A stretch of DNA of 64,000 nucleotides from Amycolatopsis dendrobii (GTDB taxonomy: Bacteria; Actinomycetota; Actinomycetes; Mycobacteriales; Pseudonocardiaceae). A program made the position numbers and the translations under genes. The notes below the pieces were generated by a model. The model did no database searches. It saw only the letters and a program-made list of their open reading frames with translations, and was not told the origin of the DNA. Positions 20,425 to 29,481 of the stretch are shown one piece after another. The number at the start of each line of letters is the position of its first letter. The first letter of the stretch is position 1. The stretch is taken from positions 466,231 to 530,230 of the forward strand of contig NZ_JACGZW010000008.1 of the NCBI RefSeq assembly GCF_014145675.1, read 5' to 3'.

Positions 20425-20954
20425 TTCGACTCCTCCTTCTTGTCCTTGTCGTCCTCGGCAGCGCTGTCGTCGGCCAGGGCTTTGAGGTCTTCTGCGGGCG
20501 GTTGCTTGAATTCGACTTCCACCACGGCCTTCGCGACGGATCGGTAGTGCACGTCCTTGATCCGGCCGTCGGCGAGCACGCGCACGCTCTTCTCGCCGGC
20601 GTGCCCGACGCGGCCGAGGTAGGCGGAGCCTTCGACGGGCGTGATCTTGACGAGGCGGAACCGGGCGCGCCGCCAGTGCCGCCGCTGGGTGAGCGGCCGG
20701 TCGAGGCCCGGCGAGGTGACCTCGAGCGTGTAGGCGCTCGCCAGCACGTGCTCGTTCTCGTCGAGTGCGGCCGAGACGGTGCGGCTGACCTCGGCGACCT
20801 CGTCCAGCCCGACGCCGTCGTCGGAGTCGACGACCACCTTCACCAGCTGTCGCCTTCCGGCTTGCTGCACCTCGAGCGAGTCGAGGTCGAAACCCGCGGT
20901 CGTGACGGCTTCGGCCACGATCGGCTCCAGCCGGCTGGCGAGTTCGTTGGGCAC
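20421..20954 (-). CDS. rimP: Ribosome maturation factor RimP
   Basis: A 177-residue RimP, needed for 30S maturation. It shows LVKVVVDSDDGVGLDEVAEVSR and LEVTSPGLDRPLTQRRHW, the family hallmarks, then a C-terminal SH3-like half and a Lys/Glu-rich tail. GTG at 20954 is used because AGGAG lies eight bases upstream and homologues begin PNELASRL; an in-frame ATG at 20996 would add 14 residues. The gene heads the nusA-infB operon and overlaps nusA by four bases. Confidence 0.95.
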   Translation of the reverse strand: MPNELASRLEPIVAEAVTTAGFDLDSLEVQQAGRRQLVKVVVDSDDGVGLDEVAEVSRTVSAALDENEHVLASAYTLEVTSPGLDRPLTQRRHWRRARFRLVKITPVEGSAYLGRVGHAGEKSVRVLADGRIKDVHYRSVAKAVVEVEFKQPPAEDLKALADDSAAEDDKDKKEESK

Positions 20955-21088
20955 GTGGAGCACTCCTGTTCGGCCGTCGTGACGCGGGCTGGTCACGGCT
21001 GTGGTCGGTGAAGGTCAAGCTTATCCTGCGCCCCCGCCAGGACGCGCGAGCGGCGGCGCACCCGGGCGGCCTGGCAGGATGGGCCGAC

Positions 21089-22009
21089 GTGACCGCAGAC
21101 CTCTCCCGGCGCGCCGTGCTGCGTCTGGGCGCACTGAGCGCCACTGTCGCCGCGGCTGTGCCGCTCGCCGCCTGCTCCGGCGGCTACGACGACGCCCCCG
21201 ATCCACTGGCCCCGCTGCTGGCGACGGCCGAGGCGGACGCCGCCGCGGCCAGGAAGCTGCCCGCGGGCGGCGACGCGGCCGGCCAGGTCGCCGACGCCAG
21301 AGCCGCGCAGGCGGCCGCGCTCAAGGCCGAGGTGGACCGGCTGAACCGGCCCAAGCAGGCGGCGAACGTCCCCGCCGCGCCGGTCGGGCTCGCCGGGTTC
21401 AAGGACCGGCTCGCCGCCGCGCGCAAGCAGGCCGAGGACCTGGTGCCCGCGCTGCCGGCGTACCGGGCCGGGATCGTCGCGTCGGTGGCCGCCGGGTGCG
21501 CCGGGCTGCAGCGGGTCGCGCCGGAACTCGGTCCGGGGGCCGACGCGAAGCCCGCGGCCGCGCCGTCGCCGGTGCCGAAGGAAGCGGTGGATTCGCTGCA
21601 GAAGGCGCTGGCGGCCGAGCACGCGTCACTGTGGGTGTACGGGCTGGTGACGGCGTTCCTGCCGGGTGATTTCGGAGAGGCGGTGAAGGCCGGGCGCGCG
21701 GAGCACACTGCGCGACGCGATGTGGTGACGCAGATGATCACTTCGGTCTCAGCGACGCCGGTTGCGCCTGAAGCCGCGTATGTGCCGCCTAAACCGGTTA
21801 CGGACACGGCTTCGGCCGCTGCGCTGGTGGCGAGCGCGGAGGCGGACACGGCCGCGGCTTGGCTTGCGGTGCTCACGCATACCGATGACTCGGGGTTGCG
21901 CGGGATGGCTTTGCAGGCGTTGATCGCCGCGGCGCGGCGGGGGATGCCTTGGCGGCAGGAGGCGGGTCAGAAGCCCGCTGCGGTGGCGTTGCCCGGGCAG
22001 CCCTCGTAG
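21089..22009 (+). CDS. Exported DUF4439 ferritin-like lipoprotein
   Basis: A 306-residue protein. The N terminus has a twin-arginine-type signal (LSRRAVLRLGALSATV) and a lipobox ending LAAC, so it is probably a lipoprotein outside the membrane. The C-terminal half matches the DUF4439 ferritin-like four-helix bundle (KALAAEHASLWVYG and RAEHTARRD carry possible metal-ligand Glu/His). It is divergent from rimP, a common actinobacterial arrangement. GTG 21089 is chosen so that the signal peptide begins normally. Function is unknown; metal binding is inferred from the fold only. Confidence 0.85.
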   Translation: MTADLSRRAVLRLGALSATVAAAVPLAACSGGYDDAPDPLAPLLATAEADAAAARKLPAGGDAAGQVADARAAQAAALKAEVDRLNRPKQAANVPAAPVGLAGFKDRLAAARKQAEDLVPALPAYRAGIVASVAAGCAGLQRVAPELGPGADAKPAAAPSPVPKEAVDSLQKALAAEHASLWVYGLVTAFLPGDFGEAVKAGRAEHTARRDVVTQMITSVSATPVAPEAAYVPPKPVTDTASAAALVASAEADTAAAWLAVLTHTDDSGLRGMALQALIAAARRGMPWRQEAGQKPAAVALPGQPS

Positions 22010-22033
22010 GAAAAGCGCGCGGGCCGGGCGGAG

Positions 22034-22079
22034 CTCGTGAGTGCTTGTGCCGGTTAGAACCGGCGCAGGCACTCACGAG
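22034..22079. repeat. Palindromic repeat copy 2
   Basis: Arms of 22 bases starting CTCGTGAGTGCTTGTGCC pair with two G-T wobbles around a short TAGA-type loop. The copy lies between the converging ends of the DUF4439 gene (22009) and the next minus-strand gene (22083), so it can end both transcripts. Outer CTCGTGAG and inner GCCGGTTAGAACCGGC blocks match the family. Confidence 0.88.
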
Positions 22080-22082
22080 ACC

Positions 22083-22748
22083 TCAGCGGAGCTTCCCGGA
22101 CAGCTTCAAAGCGTTCTTCGCGATCCGGTTGAGCAGCTGCTTGTCGTGATGGCCGTAGTAGAAGTCGGTCAGCACGATCGTCACCTCGGGGCCGCTGGCC
22201 TTCGACTCGTACTCGGCCTCGTCGCCGCTCAGTTTCGGGGCGTCCGTGTCGTGGAAGGTGCCGTCGCGGACGAGGTCGCTCACGTTGCCGGTGCCGTCCC
22301 GGTCGGTGAGCTGTTTCAGCTCCGTCGCCTTCGCCGCGTCCGGCATCGTCACCAGCACGACCGAGACCAGCGCCTTCGCGTCCCCGGACTGCACCGTGTA
22401 CAGCGCCCGCGCCAGGGACTTGCACTGGTTGTCCTGGAAGAACTTCTTGGCGCCGGAGTAGGCGTTGGCCGCGCAGTCGGTCGCCTTGACCGGGCCTTCG
22501 GCCAGTTTGTAGTCGAACGCGGGCTTCGTCGTGGTCGCCGGGGATTCGGCGACCGGCTCGTCCGGCGTGCTGTCGTGCCGGATCAGGTACCAGACGAGAC
22601 CGGCCACGACGGCGATCGCCACGAGCCCGGCGCCGCGCAGCAGCAGGGCGCGGTTGCGCGACGGCCCGGGCGGCGGACCCGGCTGCGCGGGCACGGCCGG
22701 GATCGGGGCCGTGTCCGAGGGTCCGGGGGTGAAGTGCGGATGGGACAC
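22083..22748 (-). CDS. Membrane-anchored protein of unknown function
   Basis: A 221-residue protein with a Pro-rich cytoplasmic start, one membrane span (about residues 39-58, LVAIAVVAGLVWYLI) and an outside domain of about 160 residues. The outside domain has two Cys (in KATDCAANAY and DNQCKSL) that could form a disulfide. Similar one-span proteins are common in Amycolatopsis-type genomes; no function is known to me. GTG at 22748 is preferred over ATG 22766 because TACGGT lies six bases upstream, fitting a leaderless start. Confidence 0.72.
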   Translation of the reverse strand: MSHPHFTPGPSDTAPIPAVPAQPGPPPGPSRNRALLLRGAGLVAIAVVAGLVWYLIRHDSTPDEPVAESPATTTKPAFDYKLAEGPVKATDCAANAYSGAKKFFQDNQCKSLARALYTVQSGDAKALVSVVLVTMPDAAKATELKQLTDRDGTGNVSDLVRDGTFHDTDAPKLSGDEAEYESKASGPEVTIVLTDFYYGHHDKQLLNRIAKNALKLSGKLR

Positions 22749-22780
22749 GCGAACACCGTAGTTCACCGCCCCGGCAGCCT

Positions 22781-23803
22781 TCAGCCAGACGCTGCGCCCA
22801 GGGCGTCCAGAACGCGTTCGACGTCGTCAGGGCCGTTGTAGAGATGGAAACCGACCCGTACCCGCCCGTTGCGGACGCTCGCGACGATGCCGGCTTCGGC
22901 GATCCGCGCGGGATCGGCTTCCAGCGCCACGATCGCGCTCCCCTGCGGCTCCAGCCCGGCCGCGGTGCGCAGGGAGTCGGCCAGTGCCACGTTGTGATCG
23001 CGCACCGCGGCGAGGTCCAGTGACGCGAAGTAACCGAACGCTTCCGCTGCGCCAACGTGCGACAGCCACACCGGCGAAAGGTCGAATCCGCGCGCGTTTC
23101 CGGCCAGGCGCAGCGGCATTCCGTATACCGAGGACCACGGATCGTCGCCGGCGTACCAGTTGGCGGCGACCGGGCGGGTCCGTTCGTGCGCCCGCGGATG
23201 CACCGCGAGCCAGGCGCAGCCGCGCGGCGAGAACAGCCATTTGTAGCCCCCGCAGACGATCCAGTCCGCCCACGCGACGTCCAGCGGCAGCCAGCCCGCG
23301 GCTTGCGTGACGTCGATCATGACCGGCACGCCCGCGGCTTCGGAGGCGGCCCGCAGCGCGGCGGTGTCCAGCAGCGCGCCGTCGGCGGACTGCGCGAGGC
23401 TGACCGCGACGAGGTCGTGGCCTTCGACGTGCTGCGCCAGCTTGGCGAGCGGCGCTTCGGTGACATTCGCCCGCTGCGCGAACGGGAACGTCACGCTGGT
23501 GAATTCGCCTTCGGCGACGAGAACTCGGGCGTCCGGAGCCAATCCGCCGGCGACGTTCGCCGTCAACTGCGACACCGACGCGCCGATCGCCACCCGGTCC
23601 GCTGGGACCCCGGCGAGCCGTGCGAACCCGCCGCGGGAACGGGATACCGCCTCGTCGAAGTCCGACGGGGCGTCCTTGCCGGTGCGCCACCGGCCGACGG
23701 CGGCTTCGACCGCTTCGGCCACCGGCGCGGGCGGGATTCCGATGCTGGGCGTGTTGAGGTATCCGGCGGGGACAGCGAAGTCGGTGTTTCCTCCGAAGAT
23801 CAT
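22781..23803 (-). CDS. Aminotransferase class V-fold PLP enzyme
   Basis: A 340-residue fold-type I PLP protein related to cysteine desulfurases and kynureninases. The probable Schiff-base Lys is K188 in CGGYKWLFSPRG, and MIDVTQAAGWLPL supplies the PLP-contacting Asp164. SQLTANVAGG resembles the phosphate-binding region. The substrate is unknown. It begins ten bases after the stop of the PEP mutase-like gene on the same strand. The pairing suggests a small shared pathway, but it could be coincidental. Confidence 0.87.
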   Translation of the reverse strand: MIFGGNTDFAVPAGYLNTPSIGIPPAPVAEAVEAAVGRWRTGKDAPSDFDEAVSRSRGGFARLAGVPADRVAIGASVSQLTANVAGGLAPDARVLVAEGEFTSVTFPFAQRANVTEAPLAKLAQHVEGHDLVAVSLAQSADGALLDTAALRAASEAAGVPVMIDVTQAAGWLPLDVAWADWIVCGGYKWLFSPRGCAWLAVHPRAHERTRPVAANWYAGDDPWSSVYGMPLRLAGNARGFDLSPVWLSHVGAAEAFGYFASLDLAAVRDHNVALADSLRTAAGLEPQGSAIVALEADPARIAEAGIVASVRNGRVRVGFHLYNGPDDVERVLDALGAASG

Positions 23804-23813
23804 GTCTCCCAGA

Positions 23814-24578
23814 TTACGGGAGCAAGGCCGTGATATCGCCGTACGAAGGCGGCTTCATCGGCAGTTCGGCACCGTCCCGCACCGAGTCCACTGTGGACAG
23901 AGCGGCGGAAAGCGCTACCCGGTAAGGCGTTGAGCCGAGGCTGACCCTCGCCACGCCCAAAGAAGCCAATCCGGAGAAAGTGGCTTTCCCGGGCAGATGC
24001 AGGAGGTTCACCGGCACGTCGACCGCCTCGACCAGCTCTGCCACGTCCGCTGGTTCGTGCAGGCCGGGAACGAAGACGCAGTCGGCACCGGCGTCGGCGT
24101 ACGCACGGGCCCGGGTGATGGCGTCCGCGGCCGGTCCGGCGCCGAGCCAGTGGGTGTCGGTGCGGGCGTTGAGGAACATGCCCGGGACGCGTTCGCGCAC
24201 CTTGGCCAGCAGCGCGGCCTGGACGACGATCGGGGCGAGGGTGTCGGCCCGGCCGTCTTCCAGGTTGATCCCGGCTACCCCGGCGTCGGCGAGTTCCGCG
24301 ACGAGGTCCGCTACTTCCTCGGGGTCGGCGGAGAAGCCGTCGGCGAGGTCGACGCTGACCAGGATGTCCAGGGGCGCCAGCGATTTCGCCAGCGCGACGG
24401 TCGCGGCACGGGACTCCGGGGCGCCGTCGGCGAGCCCGGCGGCGGCCGAGACGCCGAGGCTGGTGGTGCCGACCGCCGGGTGGCCCGCGGCGGCGAGGGC
24501 GGCGGCGAAACCGAACTCCCAGACGTTCGGCAGCAACAGCGGACGGCCCGGGACGTGCAATGCGGCGAAGGAGGTCAT
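23814..24578 (-). CDS. Isocitrate lyase / PEP mutase family protein
   Basis: A 254-residue TIM-barrel enzyme of the PEP mutase/isocitrate lyase superfamily. The metal and substrate region SVDLADGFS and the GINLEDG block are present, as is NARTDTHW. The family includes C-C and C-P lyases and oxaloacetate decarboxylases, so the reaction is not fixed. The ATG at 24578 is chosen: TACCGT (24591-24586 on this strand) is seven bases upstream, whereas the GTG at 24587 would lie inside that box. It is followed closely by the aminotransferase gene. Confidence 0.87.
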   Translation of the reverse strand: MTSFAALHVPGRPLLLPNVWEFGFAAALAAAGHPAVGTTSLGVSAAAGLADGAPESRAATVALAKSLAPLDILVSVDLADGFSADPEEVADLVAELADAGVAGINLEDGRADTLAPIVVQAALLAKVRERVPGMFLNARTDTHWLGAGPAADAITRARAYADAGADCVFVPGLHEPADVAELVEAVDVPVNLLHLPGKATFSGLASLGVARVSLGSTPYRVALSAALSTVDSVRDGAELPMKPPSYGDITALLP

Positions 24579-24627
24579 GTCCGCCACGGTACGACGTCCA
24601 CGCTTCGGCAGCGGCCGAACTGTCGAC

Positions 24628-25257
24628 TCAGCCTCCGGAACCGCCCGAGAACGCCGCGATCCGCGCCGCGCGCCGGCCCGCTACGGCCTTGCGGAGCGCG
24701 GGAAGGACCGGTCCGGCGAGCTTCTCCAGGTCCTTCAGCCGATCAGCGTGGTGCCGCGCGTCCGAGCGGGACATTCCGGCTCCGGACGCCGCGGCGAGAG
24801 CGGCCAGCGCCGCGGCAGAAGCGTCCACTTCGGACAGCGGGGCGGTCAGGGCATGGTCGAGCCGCGCGTGCGCGTCGCGTACTCGCGCCGGGTCGGAAGG
24901 CGCCAAAACCTTGCGGCGCAAGACTGAACTGCGGCCTTCTTCAAGCAGCCCCGCCGCGGAGAGTTGTGTTTCCAGCGACTGCAGCGTGTCGTTCTTGCCG
25001 CGCCGCAGCAGCGCGCGCCAGGAGGCCGGGCTGTGCGCGCGGAGGTCGGCGAGCAGATCGTCGAGCAGGAGGTCGCCGGTCGGGGCGGCATCGGCCGGTT
25101 CGGCGTGGCCGCGCTGGTCGCGGAGGTTTCCGCGCAGCACCAGGTCGGTCGCCGCGGCCGCGCGGACCAGCAGGGCCGCCCGGGGACGCCGGGAGGCCGG
25201 GCCGCCGTCGGGGTCGCAGGCGAGGAAGTACGCTCGCGCGGGCAAGGAGTCGCTCAT
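24628..25257 (-). CDS. GPP34 (GOLPH3-like) family protein
   Basis: A 209-residue protein related to eukaryotic Golgi phosphoprotein 3. TGDLLLDDLLADLRAH and the all-helical body with SVLRRKVLAP match bacterial GPP34 proteins, which are mainly found in actinomycetes and are often co-located with membrane or glycosylation genes. The ATG at 25257 overlaps the glycosyltransferase stop (ATGA) and has GAGGTG upstream, so the two are translated together. A role in positioning or supporting the membrane glycosyltransferase is an attractive inference, by analogy with GOLPH3. Confidence 0.85.
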   Translation of the reverse strand: MSDSLPARAYFLACDPDGGPASRRPRAALLVRAAAATDLVLRGNLRDQRGHAEPADAAPTGDLLLDDLLADLRAHSPASWRALLRRGKNDTLQSLETQLSAAGLLEEGRSSVLRRKVLAPSDPARVRDAHARLDHALTAPLSEVDASAAALAALAAASGAGMSRSDARHHADRLKDLEKLAGPVLPALRKAVAGRRAARIAAFSGGSGG

Positions 25258-26693
25258 TGTTTCTTCACCTCTGGCCAGATCGTTTCCCAGGATTGCTTTC
25301 GCCCGGTGTACAGCCACATCAGCCCGGGCACCACTTCAGTCACCGAAGAGAAGTACGGGCGCAGCAACGCCGGATCGAAGCCCGCGAAAAGCACGTTCTT
25401 CGCGGAATCCGGCGGCCGGTCGAAGTACCAGTATCCTCGGTGTCCACTGTAGACATCGTGGATCCCGTACCGCGGCCCGTAGTACTCGACGGCCGCGGCG
25501 AACGGGTAGATTTCCCCGTATACGGCGGTTTCCCGGCGCACCGGCTCGGGCAGTGACCGATACGCCTGCCCGACGCCGTCCGCCAGCTGCTGTTGCGCGG
25601 TCTCCCCGGCCGCGAACACGGTGCCGAGCGAAATCGGCCCGAACGACGTGGCTTTCATCGAAGCGGGCCACACCGGCAGCCCGGCGACGGTGATCGCGGC
25701 CGAAAGCGCGAACGCGATTCCGACCGGAATTTTCCACCACCGCACCAGATTCCGTCGCGAAAGCTCGGCCGCGGCGGCGGCGAACGGCAGCGAATACAGG
25801 CTCATCAGATAGTACGAGCGGCCGTGCGTCCCGATGATCACCGCCACGACCAGGAGCAACGCCACCGCGAGGTACCGGCAGGGCGCCAGGTCCGGCGAAC
25901 GGAACAGCCGCCACATCCCGTACAGCAGCGCCAGCACGCCGATTCCCGTTCCCGCGCTGAGCAAGCCGTCGCGCGCGAACGTGAGATAGCCGGGGAATTC
26001 GGCCGCGACGACTTCGCCCATCCGGGTGTAGGCCCAGCCGTGCGTGGCTTGCCAGAGCAACGTCGGCAAGGTCGCCACGACGGCGATCAGCGCGCCCAGC
26101 CACAGTTTCGGCCGGGACACCAGGATGCGCGGCCCGAAGAGCAACGCCGACACCAGCACCGCGCCCCACAGTGCGGGAATCAGGAACTTCGTCTGCAGCG
26201 ACACGGCGGTGACCGCTCCGGCCCACACGAGCAGGCCGTCGCGCCGGGTCCGCGTCCAGCGCACGAGGAGGAACACCACGAGCGTCCAGAAGAACGGGTC
26301 GAGCGCGTACGTGGCGACCCAGTGGCTGATGATGATCAGCCCCGACGTTGCGTACGCCCCGGCTGCCATGACCTGCGCACCACGCCCGCCGCCGAGTTCG
26401 CGGGCGGTCAGCGCGGTCACGATCACCCCGGCGCCGGCCGCGAGCGCCATCGGCAGCCGCAGCGCGGCCAGCGAACCGGGGAACCACTGGTCGAGCGTGC
26501 CGGCCAGCAGCGGGACGAGCGGCGGCTGGTCGAAATACCCCCAGCTCAGATGATCTCGACCGGCCACGAGGAAGTACAGTTCGTCGAAGCCGTGCGCGTA
26601 CCGGGTGCTCGTCGCCACGAGCAGCGCGACGGCGCCCGCCGCGACCGCCAGCACCGGCAGCCGGGCGAACCGCGGGATTCCTTCGCTCGTCAT
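25254..26693 (-). CDS. Membrane glycosyltransferase, GT-C / ArnT-like (family 39)
   Basis: A 479-residue polytopic protein with about 11-12 membrane spans. The first outside loop carries the catalytic-type acid pair in HGFDELYFL (Asp37, Glu38) and GYFDQPPLVPLLA, characteristic of ArnT/PMT-type transferases that use polyprenyl-phosphate sugars. The C-terminal part has a soluble segment with YSGHRGYWYFDRPP. The acceptor is unknown. ATG 26693 is chosen as the first start next to the first membrane helix. It is coupled to the GPP34 gene by a 4-base overlap. Confidence 0.88.
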   Translation of the reverse strand: MTSEGIPRFARLPVLAVAAGAVALLVATSTRYAHGFDELYFLVAGRDHLSWGYFDQPPLVPLLAGTLDQWFPGSLAALRLPMALAAGAGVIVTALTARELGGGRGAQVMAAGAYATSGLIIISHWVATYALDPFFWTLVVFLLVRWTRTRRDGLLVWAGAVTAVSLQTKFLIPALWGAVLVSALLFGPRILVSRPKLWLGALIAVVATLPTLLWQATHGWAYTRMGEVVAAEFPGYLTFARDGLLSAGTGIGVLALLYGMWRLFRSPDLAPCRYLAVALLLVVAVIIGTHGRSYYLMSLYSLPFAAAAAELSRRNLVRWWKIPVGIAFALSAAITVAGLPVWPASMKATSFGPISLGTVFAAGETAQQQLADGVGQAYRSLPEPVRRETAVYGEIYPFAAAVEYYGPRYGIHDVYSGHRGYWYFDRPPDSAKNVLFAGFDPALLRPYFSSVTEVVPGLMWLYTGRKQSWETIWPEVKKQ

Positions 26694-26861
26694 GGCGTCG
26701 AGTCCACCGCGCCGGGCGGGTGCGGGGTAAGCGTGTTCGGTAGCGGGTCGCGGCGACGAAAGTGGATCGTTTCCGCCCGGGCCGCAACTTTCGGCGGTAG
26801 CCCGCCACCCGTGCGGTGCGGATCCGGCGCGGACGGACCGGCGACCGGATACCGTGGCCGG

Positions 26862-28073
26862 GTGACCAGCACACGCCGTTCCTGGCCGCGGTCGACCGAT
26901 TGGCTCTGGCTGGGCGGCGCCGCGCTGGTGTTCGCCTGCCTCGACTTCGGGCTGTTTCTCGCCGCCGGGCCCACCACCGGTTTCCTCGGGCCGTACGCGA
27001 CGCTCGTGCTCGAACTCGTCTGCGACGCGTCCCTGCTGCTCCTGGCGCGTTTCCCGAACGCGGTGGCCGGGCTGCTGATCGCGGCCTCGCTGGCGATGCT
27101 GGCGTCCGACCTCTTCTCCCCCGGACTGCTCGTGCCCGCCCGGCAGCCGACGCTGATGACCGTCCCGACGATCACGCCGATCGTGCTGGCGCAGCTCGTC
27201 CGGCAGCTGGACCGGCGGCGGCTGCTGTGGATCGCCGGATTCCTGGCGCTGCTGGCGACGCGGCCGTGGAACCCGGCCTGGAACACGACGCCGTTCGGGC
27301 TGCTGAGCACCGCGCTTCCGGTGGCGGTGGCGCTGTATTTCGAGGCGCGGCGGCAGTTGCTGAGTTCGTTGCGCGACCGGGCCGAGCGTGCGGAACGCGA
27401 GCAGCATCTGCTCGCCGAGCAGGCGCTGGCGGCCGAGCGGCGGAGGCTGGCCAGCGAGATGCACGACGTGGTGACGCACCGGTTGAGCCTGATGGTGCTG
27501 CACGCGGGCGCGCTCGGCGTGACGTCGCCGGATCCGTCCGTGAAGTCGGCCGCTGAGGACATCCGTCGCGAAGGTGCGCACGCGCTCGACGAGCTGCGCG
27601 ACTTGGTCGGCGTGCTGCGCAATGGCACCGGGATCGAACCTCCGGTGCCGAATCCGCCACTGCCCGGCGAGGTGGCGGACCTGGTCGCCGAATCGGTGGC
27701 GGTCGGCATCGCGACCGAGCTGTCCGTGACCGGAGACCGGACCTCGGTGTCACCGACCGTCGCGCGCACCGCGTACCGGGTCGTGCAGGAGGCGCTGACC
27801 AACATCCGCAAGCACGCGCCGGGCTGCTCGGCCACTGTTTCACTGCGCTACCACCCGGGCGGGCTGGACGTCGCGGTCGCCAACACCCGCGCGACCCGGC
27901 CGCCGGACGCGGCGCTCGCGGGCACCGGCTCCGGCGCGGGGCTGAGCGGGTTGCGCCAGCGGGTCGAACTCGTCGGCGGGAGCTTCGAGGCGGGCCCGGC
28001 GCCCGGCGGCGGGTTCAAGATCGGTGCGATACTTCCCGCCTACGTCCCGACCACGGAAGGTGCTGCCCGGTGA
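26862..28073 (+). CDS. Sensor histidine kinase, NarL-type (HisKA_3)
   Basis: A 403-residue kinase. Four to five N-terminal membrane helices (about 15-145) lead to a coiled coil (RDRAERAEREQHLLAEQAL) and the dimerisation/phosphoacceptor motif LASEMHDVVTHRL with His201. The HATPase domain contains VVQEALTNIRKHAP and GAGLSGLRQRVEL. The sensed signal is unknown. GTG 26862 is preceded by TACCGT at six bases, so the message is probably leaderless. It overlaps its response regulator by a GTGA. It is divergent from the glycosyltransferase gene. Confidence 0.93.
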   Translation: MTSTRRSWPRSTDWLWLGGAALVFACLDFGLFLAAGPTTGFLGPYATLVLELVCDASLLLLARFPNAVAGLLIAASLAMLASDLFSPGLLVPARQPTLMTVPTITPIVLAQLVRQLDRRRLLWIAGFLALLATRPWNPAWNTTPFGLLSTALPVAVALYFEARRQLLSSLRDRAERAEREQHLLAEQALAAERRRLASEMHDVVTHRLSLMVLHAGALGVTSPDPSVKSAAEDIRREGAHALDELRDLVGVLRNGTGIEPPVPNPPLPGEVADLVAESVAVGIATELSVTGDRTSVSPTVARTAYRVVQEALTNIRKHAPGCSATVSLRYHPGGLDVAVANTRATRPPDAALAGTGSGAGLSGLRQRVELVGGSFEAGPAPGGGFKIGAILPAYVPTTEGAAR

Positions 28074-28720
28074 TCACGGTCGTGGTGGCCGACGACGAGC
28101 CGATGGTGTGCGCGCACCTGCGCACGATCCTGGGTTCGGCCGGCGACATCGAGGTAGTCGCGCAGGCGCGGGACGGCGCGGAGGCGGTCGAGGAAGTGGT
28201 CCGGCACCGGCCTTCGGTGGTGCTGATGGACCTGCGGATGCCCGGCGTGGACGGGCTGACCGCGATCGAACGGATCTGCGCGCTGCCGGAACCGCCCGCG
28301 GTCGTCGCGCTGACGACGTTCGACGCGGACACCTACGTCATCCGCGCGCTCCGCGCGGGCGCGGCGGGATTCCTGGTGAAGTCGACGCCGCCGGAGGATT
28401 TGATCGGCCTCGTGCGGGTGGCCGCGGACGGGCATACCGTGCTGTCGCCGTCGGCCGCGCGCCGGCTGGTCGCGCTGTCGTCGGACGGCCACCGCCGCGA
28501 CGACGAAGCCCGCCGCCGGACCGCCGGGTTGACGGAGCGGGAGCGGGATGTGCTGGCGTGCCTGGGCGAAGGACTGTCCAATGCGGACATCGCAGGCCGG
28601 CTGCATCTGGCGGAGGCGACGGTGAAGAGCTATGTGTCGCGGATGCTGGTGAAGCTCGACTGCACGAACCGGACGCAGGCCGGACTGCTCGCGCACGAAG
28701 CCGGGCTCGTCGGCCGCTAG
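28070..28720 (+). CDS. Response regulator, NarL/FixJ family
   Basis: A 216-residue regulator. The receiver domain has the acidic ADDEP pocket, phosphoacceptor Asp54 in VVLMDLRMPG and Lys104 in FLVKSTPP. The C-terminal LuxR-type helix-turn-helix is LTERERDVLACLGEGLSN, with VKSYVSRMLVKL after it. It is translated from a GTG overlapping the stop of the kinase gene, its evident partner. Targets are unknown. Confidence 0.95.
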   Translation: MITVVVADDEPMVCAHLRTILGSAGDIEVVAQARDGAEAVEEVVRHRPSVVLMDLRMPGVDGLTAIERICALPEPPAVVALTTFDADTYVIRALRAGAAGFLVKSTPPEDLIGLVRVAADGHTVLSPSAARRLVALSSDGHRRDDEARRRTAGLTERERDVLACLGEGLSNADIAGRLHLAEATVKSYVSRMLVKLDCTNRTQAGLLAHEAGLVGR

Positions 28721-28758
28721 CCCGGGGGCGGCACGATGCCGGACTCGTCGGCCGCGAG

Positions 28759-29436
28759 CTACTTCAGCAGGGAGCCCAGCCGCTGCGCGGAGGCCACTAC
28801 CAACCGGCCCAGCTCGTCCGGGTCCGGCGCCTCGAACAGCGACAGCCCGATGCTCGTGCCCGGCGCGTCCCGGCCGGTCGGCACCACCGCGGAAATCCCG
28901 GTGATCCCCGGCGCGATCTCCCCCACCGACACCGCATAACCCCGCGAACGGGCGCGGGTGATCTCCTCGCGTTCGCCTTCCACCGGCGGCTCCGCCGAGA
29001 GCAGCGCGAGCCCGGCCGATCCGCGTCCGATCGGGTCGAGCTGGCCGCTGCGGAACGACACGTGCATCCGCGCCTGCCGCGGTTCCACGATCATCAGCAT
29101 CCGCACCTGCTCGGCGTTCTCGCGGACGACCAGGTGCGCCGACGCTCGGCCGGCGTCCGAAAGCTCCTCCAGCACCGGGCGCGCGAGCGTACGCAGGTCC
29201 TGCTCCACCGGTTCGGCCAGGCGCACCAGGCCGGTGCCGAGCGAGATCCGCTTGAACCGGTCGCGGCGGCACAGGTGGTGCGCCTCCAGCGTGCGCACGA
29301 GGCGGTGCGCGACCGTGCGGTGCACGCCGATCCCTTCGGCGATCTCGGTCATCGTGAGCCCCTGCGGGTGCTCCACCAGCAGCTCCAGCACCTGAAGCCC
29401 GTGGCTCAGCGTCTTCGACGTCCCCGATTCGGACAC
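28759..29436 (-). CDS. IclR family transcriptional regulator
   Basis: A 225-residue IclR-type regulator. The winged helix-turn-helix spans about residues 8-65 (LTMTEIAEGIGVHRTVAHRLVRTL), followed by the effector domain with SGQLDPIGRGSAGLALLS and RGYAVSVGEIAPGITGISA. GTG 29436 is chosen; AGGGAGT precedes it. It is divergent from the NTF2-like gene, and a palindrome of suitable type lies between. It likely controls the 29.5-34.5 kb catabolic genes. Confidence 0.9.
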   Translation of the reverse strand: MSESGTSKTLSHGLQVLELLVEHPQGLTMTEIAEGIGVHRTVAHRLVRTLEAHHLCRRDRFKRISLGTGLVRLAEPVEQDLRTLARPVLEELSDAGRASAHLVVRENAEQVRMLMIVEPRQARMHVSFRSGQLDPIGRGSAGLALLSAEPPVEGEREEITRARSRGYAVSVGEIAPGITGISAVVPTGRDAPGTSIGLSLFEAPDPDELGRLVVASAQRLGSLLK

Positions 29437-29481
29437 ACGACTCCCTTGACGACAGCTTGTCCGGCGACCTACTGTTCCTAC

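Noticed and set aside
26757..26793. Inverted repeat CGAAAGT-N23-ACTTTCG between the glycosyltransferase and kinase genes
   Set aside because: The spacer is long and the arms are short; it could be chance, so it is not listed as an operator.
25593..26861. N-terminal extension of the NarL-type kinase by more than 400 residues
   Set aside because: The extension is antisense to the glycosyltransferase and lacks domain character. GTG 26862 with a TACCGT box is a normal start before the first membrane helix.
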